NCBI RefSeq assembly: GCF_037975245.1 | Contig: NC_092582.1 | Span: 268,001 to 332,000, forward strand | Origin: Apostichopus japonicus | Taxonomy: Eukaryota > Echinodermata > Holothuroidea > Aspidochirotida > Stichopodidae | Direction: 5' to 3' | Length of the DNA stretch: 64,000 nucleotides | Shown: in pieces, positions 24,101 through 33,800 of the stretch | How the letters are laid out: each line of letters starts with the position of its first letter | How positions within the stretch are numbered: position 1 is the stretch's first letter | Position numbers and translations under genes: made by a program | Notes under the pieces: model-generated | Told to the model about the DNA's origin: nothing | The model's database searches: none | Seen by the model: only the letters and a program-made list of their open reading frames with translations

Positions 24101-24246
24101 TGAGAACATTAATCAACTCTGTGACATCGTACTTTGGAGCAGAGGGGAGGATTGCTAGTGGAGAAAAGTACAAAGTGTTAGCAAAGAGAAAAACAACCAA
24201 TGGTAAATTTCAGTATTTAATAGAATGGGAAGGAACCACCCCCTGA
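3057..24246 (+). CDS. PCL: Polycomb-like protein (PHF1/MTF2/PHF19 family), 5'-partial, 10 exons
   Basis: PRC2 accessory subunit of chromatin. The family binds H3K36me3 by Tudor, unmethylated CpG DNA by the extended-homology (EH) domain, and SUZ12 by its C-terminal chromo-like domain. Exons joined: 3057-3128, 9476-9552, 9888-9940, 10156-10198, 14524-14592, 16493-16616, 18955-19019, 19480-19656, 21240-21360, 23635-24246. All junctions are GT-AG and phases agree throughout (1413 nt, 470 codons plus stop). In the partial protein, PHD2 has ligands C43, C45, C58, C61, H66, C69, C88 and C91. The EH region spans about 105-195 with the lysine loop KEVKKKK. Two KKRGRKPK motifs lie near 357-384 and the chromo-like end is about 425-470. 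Tudor and PHD1 (about 170 residues in relatives) are not seen in 1-3056 and should lie upstream. The gene is single in the window; which vertebrate paralogue it matches best cannot be said, as expected for a pre-duplication orthologue. Confidence 0.95.
3170..9113 (+). repeat. 80-bp minisatellite, about 74 units
   Basis: Unit runs ...cccttacttcccacttacct gtctcctcacacactcc tatttgatgtcaccctgctc tg(c/t)tacatttggcgctgttat ct. It fills almost all of the PCL intron 3129-9475. The first units are 81 bp (tttggtgtgcaccc) and diverged. Units from about 6430 to 8800 are nearly identical, and the last few diverge again. Shorter units occur near 6430 (79 bp) and 8070 (78 bp). The reverse strand of nearly every unit carries CAGGTAAGT, a full 5' splice-site consensus. 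Confidence 0.97.
9476..9552 (+). CDS. PCL: PCL exon: start of PHD2
   Basis: Encodes [13 protein letters not shown] followed by CYCYCGGPG, the hallmark start of the second PHD finger in PCL proteins. The acceptor has a strong pyrimidine tract (tctttcccccatcag) and the donor is GA|GTAAGT. It leaves phase 2, completed as Glu by the next exon. Confidence 0.95.
9888..9940 (+). CDS. PCL: PCL exon: PHD2 core
   Basis: Encodes [18 protein letters not shown], nearly identical to the vertebrate PCL PHD2 core. It contains zinc ligands 3 to 5 (CxxC and His). The donor G|GTATTT is weak. Confidence 0.95.
10156..10198 (+). CDS. PCL: PCL exon: PHD2 middle
   Basis: Encodes [15 protein letters not shown]. The family has ACVQCLQKPMLFGDR at this position. 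The donor is AG|GTGAGC and phase is kept with both neighbours. Confidence 0.95.
10791..11631 (+). repeat. 42-bp minisatellite, 20 units
   Basis: Unit gacaagtactgtcagtatg tggaggttatatcctattagtct, almost perfectly conserved, in PCL intron 10199-14523. Because 42 is a multiple of 3, it stays open and mimics a 292-codon ORF repeating [14 protein letters not shown]. Variation is limited to t/a in the last triplet and ataag in place of attag. Confidence 0.97.
11766..13683 (+). repeat. Composite minisatellite of ~21-bp and ~32-bp units
   Basis: A higher-order array built from tctcaccatctctttgatta a and tctcaccatctctttgattc tccgaagatcaa, mostly alternating (about 53 bp) with irregular runs. It lies in the same PCL intron as the 42-bp array, separated by about 130 bp. 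The C/T-rich strand is the sense strand. Confidence 0.93.
13684..14523. other. Intron sequence, no gene seen
   Basis: T-rich. Open frames of 82-109 codons here have low-complexity hydrophobic translations and lie inside the intron before the exon at 14524. Confidence 0.5.
14524..14592 (+). CDS. PCL: PCL exon: end of PHD2
   Basis: Encodes [19 protein letters not shown], the last CxxC of PHD2 and the start of the EH region. The acceptor is tttgttttgcag and the donor is TG|GTAAGG. Confidence 0.95.
14646..14833 (+). repeat. ~95-bp tandem duplication
   Basis: Two copies share atatccagtatcacactgca and gaacttacaagtccaaagat. A diverged relative is at about 31,970-32,060 (tcaaagatgtatagcagtt), so the source is an interspersed repeat. 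Confidence 0.75.
15497..16437 (+). repeat. 47-bp minisatellite, 20 units
   Basis: Unit acctctcttttatgttgt(a/c)c tggattaggtgggtagaaca tactgtt. It ends 55 bp before the PCL exon at 16493. Two site variants (a/c in gtNctgg and t/g in ctgNacc) are interspersed, which suggests several rounds of local expansion. Confidence 0.97.
16493..16616 (+). CDS. PCL: PCL exon: EH winged-helix, first part
   Basis: Encodes [14 protein letters not shown], then KKYF and NEKWTRLQ, matching the WVDIAHLCLYNL...KKYF...NENWDRL pattern of the EH domain. The donor CAT|GTGAGT is the first unit of the minisatellite that fills the next intron. Confidence 0.95.
16617..17660 (+). repeat. ~20-bp GAGTATCATGTATA minisatellite starting at a splice donor
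   Basis: Units of about 18-24 bp run (c)tgtgagtatcatgtatacat aa at the start and ctctgagtatcatgtatata taa later. It begins exactly at the 5' splice site of the exon ending at 16616 (CAT|GTGAGTATCATG). A SINE-like sequence interrupts it at 16,941-17,154. Confidence 0.92.
16941..17154 (+). mobile_element. 5'-degenerate tRNA-derived SINE inserted in the minisatellite
   Basis: From about 16,973 to 17,153 it matches the SINE at 35,332-35,555: gtttgagtcactcc, agattaatgtatgtcgtcca g, attcataatcatgg, gactgacttc.gtcagctt and gaggaggatctaa. The tRNA head is eroded and only a box-B remnant (ttgagtcact) is left. The array continues on both sides, so the SINE arrived after the array formed. Confidence 0.75.
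17955..18290 (+). repeat. 42-bp minisatellite, about 8 units
   Basis: Unit agctcactccggtaggcgca aaattgatctaatgtatgta tt, in the same PCL intron as the previous array. Open frames on the minus strand ([14 protein letters not shown] repeated) come from the period being a multiple of three. Confidence 0.9.
18955..19019 (+). CDS. PCL: PCL exon: EH middle
   Basis: Encodes [20 protein letters not shown], the divergent helix before the lysine loop. It fits by phase and by the leading LA and SE positions of the family. The acceptor is tttctttttgccag. Confidence 0.88.
19480..19656 (+). CDS. PCL: PCL exon: EH CpG-binding loop
   Basis: Encodes [20 protein letters not shown] then VPP, matching SGKEIKKKKHLFGLR...PPVPP of MTF2. 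The lysine run is the wing that contacts unmethylated CpG in the family, so DNA binding is probably kept. The 42-bp minisatellite begins about 8 bp after the donor. Confidence 0.95.
19665..20925 (+). repeat. 42-bp minisatellite, about 30 diverged units
   Basis: Unit cagtttcagaagtgctttat tactctgtaattgctagtac tt. It starts only about 8 bp after the PCL donor at 19657. Each unit carries a sense acceptor-like stretch (tttcag|aag or gttacag|aag). Divergence is higher than in the other arrays, so it is probably older. Confidence 0.93.
21240..21360 (+). CDS. PCL: PCL exon: basic linker
   Basis: 41 codons, rich in Lys and Arg ([19 protein letters not shown]), with a likely helix at the end. The acceptor is ctcctttag and the donor is TCT|GTAAGT. 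It has no named domain. Confidence 0.9.
21812..23031 (+). repeat. 25-bp minisatellite, about 48 units
   Basis: Unit ctgaagtgtacttaccatta ctagc fills the middle of PCL intron 21361-23634. Variants are gtgctt, gtacat and cataac. The reverse strand reads ATGGTAAGTAC, close to a 5' splice-site consensus. Confidence 0.97.
23635..24246 (+). CDS. PCL: PCL last coding exon: basic repeats and chromo-like domain
   Basis: Starts in phase 0 with KNKVGRPP, as in MTF2 (KKKSVGRPP). The middle has two near-identical blocks [13 protein letters not shown] and [13 protein letters not shown], which are AT-hook-like, then an acidic stretch. The end has [25 protein letters not shown] and YLIEWEG, the C-terminal chromo-like domain that binds SUZ12. 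The stop is TGA at 24244-24246, one or two residues after the usual end of the family. Confidence 0.95.
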   Translation, partial: KNKVGRPPSVNQSYQGYAGGVPPSPKVRRTCGGPSILDTIEPLEEALERSRLITIHHPRCFAPQSSVHFQPLTATNNISRTNNQEVPKLKKKRGRKPKHSKLEIPKIKKKRGRKPKHRPPEDLQTIDIKEKDTVESENLESDQALEYGNGGTQNKMRTLINSVTSYFGAEGRIASGEKYKVLAKRKTTNGKFQYLIEWEGTTP

Positions 24247-24642
24247 GGGACCTCTGCTGAATGTTTTCTTCTTCTTTAAAAGGATCACTGCACATTTTAG
24301 TGTATAAAGGAATAATCTGACCTAGTTTTTCTCTACAATTTATTGCATTATTTCAAGAGGTTGAATAAGTTTCAAAAATTCTAGCTTTTGGTCAATATTG
24401 TCGGTTTTCTCAACTAAGGTTCCAATTGGAGAAACATTCGCTGTGTTAATATCTCATGGAAAGTCAGAATGCTTAGTAAAACTTGTTGTTATCTTTGTCT
24501 TTTTATACTTCAATTTGGCAACTTGAATTGGCCTTTTCACCTTGTTCACAGTATATTTGGTGTTTATTAGGGTTCAAGTAACTGGTGAGCTTTAAGTTGT
24601 TACGTTATCTTTATATTAAATTAATTTAATGTCTGAGCAGCA
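24247..24642 (+). other. PCL proximal 3' UTR or flank
   Basis: AT-rich, without coding character. A variant poly(A) signal attaaa lies near 24,616 just before the 78-bp array. No canonical aataaa is seen in this stretch. Confidence 0.4.
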
Positions 24643-25899
24643 TAATCTAGTTTCTGGGCTGGCAATTAAAAGAAGGTACCAGTAGGATTTGACAGTGGTG
24701 CATCAGATGGCCCTCACAACAGATCTAATTTCTGGGCTGGCAATTAAAAGAAGGTACCAGTTAGATTTGACAGTGGTGCATCAGATGGCCCTCGCAACAG
24801 ATATAGTTTCTGGGCTAGCAATTAAAAGAAGGTACCAGTTAGATTTGACAGTGGTGCATCAGATGGCCCTCACAACAGATATAGTTTCTGGGCTAGCAAT
24901 TAAAAGAAGGTACCAGTTAGATTTGACAGTGGTGCATCAGATGGCCCTCACAACAGATATAGTTTCTGGGCTGGCAATTAAAAGAAGGTACCAGTTAGAT
25001 TTGACAGTGGTGCATCAGATGGCCCTCACAACAGATCTAGTTTCTGGGCTAGCAATTAAAAGAAGGTACCTGTAAGATTTGACAGTGGTGCATCAGATGG
25101 CCCTCACAACAGATCTAGTTTCTGGGCTGGCAATTAAAAGAAGGTACCAGTTAGATTTGACAGTGGTGCAACAGATGGCCCTCACAACAGATCTAGTTTC
25201 TGGGCTGGCAATTAAAAGAAGGTACCAGTAAGATTTGACAGTGGTGCATCAGATGGCCCTCACAACAGATCTAGTTTCTGGGCTAGCAATTAAAAGAAGG
25301 TACCAGTTAGATTTGACAGTGGTGCATCAGATGGCCCTCACAACAGATCTAGTTTCTGGGCTGGCAATTAAAAGAAGGTACCAGTAGGATTTGACAGTGG
25401 TGCATCAGATGGCCCTCACAACAGATCTAGTTTCTGGGCTGGCAATTAAAAGAAGGTACCAGTTAGATTTGACAGTGGTGCATCAGATGGCCCTCACAAC
25501 AGATCTAGTTTCTGGGCTGGCAATTAAAAGAAGGTACCTGTACGATTTGACAGTGGTGCATCAGATGGCCCTCACAACAGATCTAGTTTCTGGGCTGGCA
25601 ATTAAAAGAAGGTACCACTTAGATTTGACAGTGGTGCATCAAATGGCCCTCACAACAGATCTAGTTTCTGGGCTGGCAATTAAAAGAAGGTACCAGTTAG
25701 ATTTGACAGTGGTGCATCAGATGGCCCTTGCAACAGATCTAATTTCTGGGCTGGCAATTAAATGAAGGTACCAGTTAGATTTGACAGTGGTGCATCAGAT
25801 GACCCTCACAACAGATCTAGTTTCTGGGCTAGCAATTAAAAGAAGGTACCAGTAAGATTTGACAGTGGTGCATCAGATGGCCCTCACAACAGATCTAGT
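24643..25899 (+). repeat. 78-bp minisatellite, 16 units, in PCL 3' flank
   Basis: Unit ttgacagtggtgcatcagat ggccctcacaacagatctag tttctgggctggcaattaaa agaaggtaccagttagat. It starts about 400 bp after the PCL stop. The 26-codon period gives false ORFs (LTVVHQMALTTDLVSGLAIK). Each unit has the variant poly(A) signal ATTAAA in sense. Confidence 0.96.
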
Positions 25900-28090
25900 A
25901 ATAATGACACCACCATCATAGGTTCGATGTGCTATATTAACCTGTATACTATACTAGAACATTGATGGTTGGACTGATTTTTCTTTCAGTTTTCTGACTT
26001 GAGGCTACTTTGCCAATCTCCCTCTCCCTGCCCGTCATAAAACATTGACTTAGTGATGATTGGTTTGAGTTAACATGACCATGCAGTTCTTCTCTTTTTC
26101 CAGCACATGGCATTTCTGAAACCAGTATTATATTAGTATATCACCAGTGCTACAGACTACAGTGCCTTATTTATTTGTATTTAGTGTTTGAATCCTCATC
26201 ATTTTGTCTTGGGGATTATATACTAGTTCATTTTAGGTGGGCTAGTCAGTGAGAAGGGTAAACACAATGTGGCCCTGGCATGTGTGTATGCAAGCATTGT
26301 TGTAAAGACTCTCTCGCACAATTAATGCTTATGTATTTCCTTAATACATATTAAGCATGTGGCCTCATTTTTGTGTTCAATTCATACAGAAAAAGATACA
26401 GTACACACAATGTGTAAGCAGTCTTCCTTACTTTCCTTATGTCGATGGAGGGAGGGATGGGGGGGGGAGTATTATTTGTCAGAACTCTTTAAGATATCAT
26501 CAACTTGCCACTTAACTATATTTTGTTTATTTCTTGCGTCTTTGTTATGATACAGAAGCATTTCATTGGTACAATACTCTGGTAAACTCTATCCCTTCGT
26601 AGGACATGTTTAAGGGGGAAAACAAGTATAAATTAACTTATCTGTTAAGATGGACAATGTGAAGAAAAATTTAAAGTCAAGATGATGAGAAAAAAGGAGA
26701 GGTTTGACTCAGTTAAAATGTAAACCATGTGAGATTAAATATGGAACCTTGTTATAACATGCATTATAAAAAAAATATTTCTCTTTGAGTTGCCGTTCAG
26801 CCATTTGTTTGTTGTTGATTTTAATGAGATTTGTGGAAATATGACATAGAGGTGATGTCATGTTGTGAGATAGATACAGGGCAGGAGATGAGGAGTGGTG
26901 GCAGAGTAATTAATGATGAGTGTGGTTCTGATATTCCAGTGGATCATGTTAAATGTTTTACTTATTCAAGTCAAAGCTATACTTAGCTTTATGATATCAG
27001 TACACTCAGCTATAATAAATTACATAGACAAAGACTGATAAATATCAAATTTCATTTTACCATACCATCCAATTCCTGTTTCATAGTTATGTTTTCCTCC
27101 ATGAACAATTGTTTTACTTTATTTTAGGAGACTCTCACAGCATTGCTATTGATTCATTGTTCCTCTTTCATAGCTGCATTCTTTCAAACTTCCCCTATTT
27201 ACAATTTTACATTTACAATGTTTCATTATTAGTTTCTTCTCATACAGCATCACTGTTTCTGTATGTAGTGTCTTCTCAGTCCCCATGGCTGGTTGCATAA
27301 CTATAAAATTAATTAAGTCGTGCTTGAATTCTAATACCATGTTCTTGCTATTAGGGGGGGGGGGGGTTCAATTGTGTGGGGTTTTTTTTCATTTATTTTT
27401 TATTGGTGCATGCTAAGTTTATGATCATATGTCGGTTGTTACTTTGTAAAGTTATGATTTACTAATATTTTTTTAATGAGTTAACACCATCATCAATACA
27501 GACTGAAACAGTAACCTTTATGACCTCATTCTTTCTGCATTGTACATTGTGCTAGAAAAACCATGAATAAGGAAAGTAATACATAATTCATTATTCCACT
27601 AATCAGAGGAAGTCACTGTCATTTACCAGCAGTACAAAGACAAAGCTAGTAGACTTCTAACAGCAATACATAGGCTATATGTAGCAATTGTTGGTCTGTG
27701 AGAGACATGTGGGCAAAAGTCCTATACCCAGTTGTAAATTTACCTGTAATAATTCTCAGACATACTCTACTATGTAACAGGATAGTAAATAACAGTACCT
27801 GGTACAAACAAAACTATGCCATATACAGGCATGAGACTCTTCCGCGGAAACGCGGATTTCAGATTATTTTTTTTTTCATTTTTGCGTTTTTTCTCGTAAT
27901 TCGCGGTTTTTATTATTTTTTATTATTTATTTATTTATTTTTTTTTTTTGCCGAACATGCTGGACTGTGAAGGGAAGGAACACCGAATTTGACCAGTGGT
28001 GGACTCAAGTAGCACAAAGCAAGCAAAAAAGCCCTTTTTTGGTTCAAAAAAGCTAACGGATAAATTATACAAGCAGAAATTCCACAATTT
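25900..28090. other. Intergenic, no gene seen
   Basis: AT-rich sequence between the convergent PCL and TMEM141 genes. It includes a 12-13 nt G run near 27,354 and T/A-rich low complexity near 27,865-27,950. Confidence 0.5.
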
Positions 28091-28260
28091 TTTGGCGAGT
28101 TACGTGATGTGATAGATTCCATCTAGAGTCCACCATTTTGCATTTAAGCCCTCCTTACCTGACAAAAAAATTCTAAAGGGGAAGGGGACACCCCCTCCCC
28201 TTAAACCCCTCCCCCAGGATGGCGATCAATAAATTTCAGATTTTTTTTCCCCGGCTCAGT
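28091..28260 (+). repeat. GC-hairpin dispersed element
   Basis: Contains aaggggaaggggacaccccc tcccctt at 28,176-28,202, followed by aaacccctccccc, the same core as at 44,440, 47,687 and 48,024. The borders are approximate. Confidence 0.6.
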
Positions 28261-28584
28261 CTCATCCCTGCATATAAACAAATCCTTTTCCTGTTTCATC
28301 TTCCACTGAAAAGTGAAACATCCTTGAAAAGGAAATATAGAGAAGAATCTTGAATCCATTATTGCTTGTATTCTCGCATATTTGATATCAAAATTTTGCA
28401 ATGTATACATTTACTAAAATGCTTGTTAATTGTTACCCAACACTTTCCAATTTTTTTGATGAGGTCAGCTCAACTTGGTAGCATAGATTTATGCTGCTGT
28501 TGAGGATAATGAACATACTACTCATACCAAGACTAACATAAATCATGTCCAATGCAAATGTGCCACTTTTAATCCTTCCCCCTG

Positions 28585-28586
<2 letters not shown>

Positions 28587-28636
<50 letters not shown>

Positions 28637-28668
28637 TAAATAAATATATATATATATATATATATATA
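28587..28668. repeat. (TA)n microsatellite
   Basis: Two TA runs separated by aaataataaataa. They form the A/T-rich tail side of the SINE that follows. Confidence 0.9.
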
Positions 28669-29020
28669 ATTGAAAACGTTATGAGAAGGAAAATCCAGAG
28701 CAATGAAAAAACTTCCAGCCTCCACCGGGATTCGAACCTGGGCCTCCCGCTTTGTACACGGACACCCTGACCCACTATGCCATGGACGCTGATTGTATGT
28801 TCAGAGGTTCGAAACCGGTAAGGAAGGTCATAATTCCACTGTAGGCGCCCGTCACCTGTATCGAACAATACTAGTCCTGTTTTTGGTGACATATTTTGCC
28901 CTACTCTAGAGATCAAACATGATGCTAACCAACTCGAAAATCATTTGTGATTCCTTGAGCCAGATCTCGAAAGAGATACTTTGAACTGACTTTATGTTAA
29001 AGAAATATTTATATATATAT
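28669..29020 (-). mobile_element. tRNA-derived SINE-like element, minus strand
   Basis: Reading the minus strand, box A-like TGGCATAGTGGGT lies near 28,782 and box B GGTTCGAATCC near 28,730. These are the split pol III promoter of tRNA-derived SINEs. The flanking 230 bp (ggacgctgattgtatgttcag to gaaagagat...actttgaac) recur at 46,731-46,985. A (TA)n run borders each side. Confidence 0.7.
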
Positions 29021-29804
29021 ATATATATAAATGCAAATCTGGGTCCAAAGAATGTCCCAAAATGAATTTGAGGTAGAAATAATGTTTTGATCACCCGGCC
29101 CAAAATGGGCCCAGAATTTTTTAGGCCCAGATGATCCAAAAACATAAGACCTACGTGAACCAGCTACTAACCAACAACGGTATACCAAGGTTAGCTACAT
29201 CCGACATAAGGTTGCGGATTTATTACAAATGTAAAGATTTTTACGTTTGGCCCCAAACCTCATTAATATTCATAAGATCAGCCTTCTCACTAGAATACGT
29301 CTACATAGCAAGTATGAGAAATACCCATCACACCGTTGTTGAGTTCACCGACCAAAGCTAGTGTCACAGATGTACACACACACGTGCCAACCTGACTGCA
29401 TTGGTTCCTTTGCTTCCAGCATGGAACCAACAATAGTGAAAGCTAAATTTCAACTAAAGAACGGTAACCAAATTATGAGGTTTCCACTTTGTAACCAGCA
29501 AAACATTTACCTCGAAAAATTCAATCTGACATGGTTAAAAGGGTCTGACCAAAGTTAATCAAGTTGCCAGTATCTAAAGAGATATGTGCTTTCTATATTG
29601 CTACCATACCTTCACCTGTGCGGAGGGTAAATGTTTGATCATTTAGCCACAGCTGGAAAGACTGCCATATATGGACACCAATACATTATTTATACAGTAG
29701 TAAGTCAGTCCAGTAGGCTCCCAAATAATGTTGTTGATTGCTTCCTGATCTGTGGAAGAGGTAGGTTGATAAACCATTTGCTTAGCCACAGATTTGGTAG
29801 AGTG

Positions 29805-30303
29805 AAGGCTGCTCTGTTTACCTCCAAACAGACACTGATTAGGATCCCTGGCTTTGCTTCAAAAAGCAGGCTTAAATATTGCTCTGTTTACCTCCAAACA
29901 GGATTAGGATCCCTGGCTATGCTTCAAAAAGCAGGCTTAAGTATTGCTCTGTTTACCTCCAACCAGACACTGATTAGGATCCCTGGCTATGCTTCAAAAA
30001 GCAGGCTTAAGTATTGCTCTGTTTACCTCCAAACAGACACTGATTAGGATCCCTGGCTATGCTTCAAAAAGCAGGTTTAAGTATTGCTCTGTTTACCTCC
30101 AAACAGACACTGATTAGGATCCCTGGCTATGCTTCAAAAAGCAGGCTAAAGTATTGCTCTGTTTACCTCCAAACAGACACTGATTAGGATCCCTGGCTAT
30201 GCTTCAAAAAGCAGGTTTAAGTATTGCTCTGTTTACCTCCAAACAGACACTGATTAGGATCCCTGGCTATGCTTCAAAAAGCAGGCTTAAGTATTGCTCT
30301 GTT
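29805..30303 (+). repeat. 70-bp minisatellite, 7 units
   Basis: Unit gtattgctctgtttacctcc aaacagacactgattaggat ccctggctatgcttcaaaaa gcaggcttaa. It lies just downstream of the TMEM141 3' end and is intergenic. The 138-codon frame over it is a repeat artefact. Confidence 0.95.
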
Positions 30304-30591
30304 TCTGTCTTATACTTCTAATGTTTGTCACACAATCTCCCAACAGCTTCAGTTACCTCACTTCCAGATAATCTCTGTTATGCCTTTTTCCCTCTCTTTT
30401 CTTGTGGGGTTGGGGAGGGAGGGGGTTAATACTAAACTTGTTAAGGTATCTTTAAGTCCCCTCCAATCATCAATTACCAACAATCGTCCATGGTAAACAG
30501 TCTGTTGTTTCTTCTTTGTTCCAGGTTGATCATTAGCACATGAGATTACATTCCTCAGAGGATAATTGCACTTTTGAATCAAACAAGATTT

Positions 30592-30851
30592 TCAACCCAT
30601 CACATCTCCGTATTTTGTGCTCTTCCAGTTAATATTCCCAGATTCAGATATCAACTGATCTGCAGTTGGTGTAGACTCTTGCACCTCTGAAATAACTTCT
30701 ACTACTGTGGACTTTGCCACACTTTCTCCGGAATCTAAAATCAAATTTTCTTGGTCTACTCTATTCTTATTCAGTTGAGATTGGACAAGTGTCTTCTGGC
30801 ACTTTCTGGATGCTCGGGCTGTGACCAAATATCCAGCTAGAACAGCAACAC
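30592..30851 (-). CDS. TMEM141: TMEM141 last exon
   Basis: Starts after ...caatccag, completing Gly from the previous exon, with VAVLAGYLVTARASRKC, which matches the second membrane segment and the conserved basic-Cys end (VESEKC in human). It then runs about 68 residues of polar Ser/Glu-rich tail to the stop at 30,592. Confidence 0.85.
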
Positions 30852-33800
30852 CTGGATTGAACAAGAAATGAAGTAAAATTTTATCCTGAATGTGCTCAGA
30901 AATATGTGTATTGTAAAAACAATTGAGTAAAGATTCAGCCTTAACCTTCCTTCTTTCCTTGGCCACTCTCCATCACTCTCTAGTCTTAATTGTATTAATG
31001 CCCATTGATGAATTGGACAATACAGTAGAAATGTAGAACCAATAATTCCAAAGAAATTTCTGGTTCCAGCTTAATAATTAATTTAAGGTCATCATGGTAT
31101 TTACCTCAAATATGCTGGAAATGTCTTATAATACTGGTCAGCTGCTTTCAAGCTTCAACAAGCAATTTAATGACAACTTCTTAGCATTTTCCCTTCCTGA
31201 AAATTAACCAGAATGCAAACATGCATTGTGGTTTTGATCATGAAACATGAGCAGTTTTCTTCATGAATCTGATGTAATGTATAGTGAGGGTGTACCAAAT
31301 ATGACATTTGTCCGACCTTCCCTTCTTCAGATATTGTGTTTACAAGCTGGGCGTCACAAACGCACACACACACACAAACATACACACACATACGCCATCA
31401 TGAATGCAAAGGTTACGATTATCATCGAAACCAACAATTTCACCTGTCACAGGTTCTGGAGATAACTGGGAAGCTAAAACAATTATGAAGATGACAGTGT
31501 CATGTTTGTGGTAATAATCATAATTATGCTAACAATAACTTAGATAGGTTAAGGAACATTTGGCATGTCAACATACACAAGACTCACCAGTGACATAGAA
31601 CACATTATAACGGGACGGTAAACTTGGGAAGAACCGTTGTGCTGCAAAGGTTGAAAGCAAACCTGTACCACCACCTACATGAAGTAAATTTGAAGTGAAA
31701 AAAATAAGACAAGACAGTGTTTCATTAAAAGAACAATTGCAAGAATGAATGATACATCGATACATGGTTATTTTGCAGTGTATTTAAAACATAAGTAGTA
31801 TCAAAACAACTTTCTTTCACTTATTTTAATTTTTTTTTAAAACTTTTTGTTCGATGGGGTGTAGGAACCAACAGCAGGCATTTTGTTCATTTTTCATCAA
31901 CTGAACATACTGTAGTGATTCTAAAGTTCAGTAGTAGGATGACTGTAACAGGGAATAGTTTAGCTGGTGTCACATCACAAAATGCTACACAAGATGGTCA
32001 AATTACTATGCAAGTTCAAAGATGTATAGCAGTTTTGTACCTCTAATAGTATATTATTTGAACCAAACTTCAGAAGCTTGCTATACAAACTTTGAATACT
32101 AAACTCTTACTAGTTGGTATAAGTCAAGTTATTTATATCATTATGTGTGCACTTGCTTTATATGTCCAATGAGAAGAGAAACTTGTGGCAATATATTATT
32201 TCCCAAAATACAGTATGAACTAAGTTTTCCCAAAATTACATCATGTTTTTTTCATGAAAGAGGTGAAATATTGTACCTACCCACTACCATTCCAAGAAGT
32301 CCTTGAACAAATGCCCTAGACTGGCATGTTGCATAGTTTCCAATGCCCTTTGAATATAAATATTAATAGAAAGTGAATGGTCATCATTTTATAATGCATG
32401 CCAGGATTTCGATATCTTCCACAGAATAGTCTACAGTACAAGGAAAACAATATCCAGGCAATGATTTGATCAAGCAAAAACTTGAACATATCACTTGATA
32501 AAACAGTCCAACAATTCTGTTAATACTAGGCAATGAAATGCTCAATATTATAGGTACTTGATGTATGCGTGAAAAACCCAAAACCTGTACTAAAGGATGT
32601 ATTACAGAACTTTCTTTCAAGGAAAACACTGTAATAAACCAACTCAGTTAAAAGGAGTCATTTTGATATAACAGTTATAATGTTAAGTTCTATATGAATT
32701 ACAGTATGAATATAAACTGTAACATAACAAGCCCAAATGTGATATGATCACCCTTAACCATATGGTACAGGCAACAATGCTTATGCATGTCAACGATTAG
32801 ACATTTGGCACACTAAGTTATGCAAAATGTAGCAAACAGGAGAGGTTTGTCTGCATATTGCCCGGCATATTTTTATTGCAATTTTGTGGTTGTGGTTTGC
32901 TGTGTTTTTAATGATCTGCTTTATTGGTTCCAAGTTTGGCACGCTATACTGTAGCTAGTAAAGTTTTGTGATTATGTAATCGACCTGCCACGGTGGTAAA
33001 TCGACCTCAGGCTCAACAATTAGCCTGCATACTGTAGCTCGTAAACACCATTAGGCTCTTACACGTAACACTGTGTGGAAATATGTTCATGTCTACTGTG
33101 TAGTTAACTTATTCATTCAGCCTTCACAGAAAGACCCTCATACAAGAAAAATTATGTGGCAGGCATTGCAGACTAATCGGTAAAAAAAGGTTATTTTATG
33201 ACCAAGGCATGTCGATTACGTAAACTTAAGAAACTCTTCCATGATACAGTAGCATGCTTTAGTTGGGGTCTATACAGCAGACCATTAAAAAAGTCATAAA
33301 ATAGTCCCCAGCCTTATAAAAAAGGCCGTGGCTATTCTTACAACAAGGAGTAACAATTATTTATAAACTATTCTTATGACATCGGCGAATTTCTGGTTAC
33401 GCATGCGCAGTAAAGTAAATAAAGCAACTGCGCATGCGTTACCGGTAATTATTGTTACTCCTGGTCTTAAAAATTGCCACTTTGTATAAAAAAAGTCAAG
33501 CAAATTGATCTCACTTAGAGATGAGCTTCAATAACCTCAAGGAAAGTACTTATATGAAAACTTTGATGTTTACAACTAGGATTTTTAATTCATTCGATAT
33601 CTACAAATGGACCAAATGCTTGGCAAAATTGTATTTAGTCATGATTTTGTGATTATTAATTAAGTAAGTGGATATTAGTGCCAAAAAAAACTGACAAGAT
33701 ACATTACTGTAGGTATACATTTAATCATGTTTATAATGGAATGATCAATGCGACTTTCAGATCAGTAGAACAATTTTTATTACTTTCACAGACTTTCCAA

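Noticed and set aside
24689-25765. 128- and 124-codon ORFs of repeated LTVVHQMALTTDLVSGLAIK
   Set aside because: The 78-bp array gives a repeated 26-codon frame. It has no start context and is downstream of the PCL stop.
29631-30047. 138-codon ORF
   Set aside because: Mostly translation of the 70-bp minisatellite; the rest has no family resemblance.
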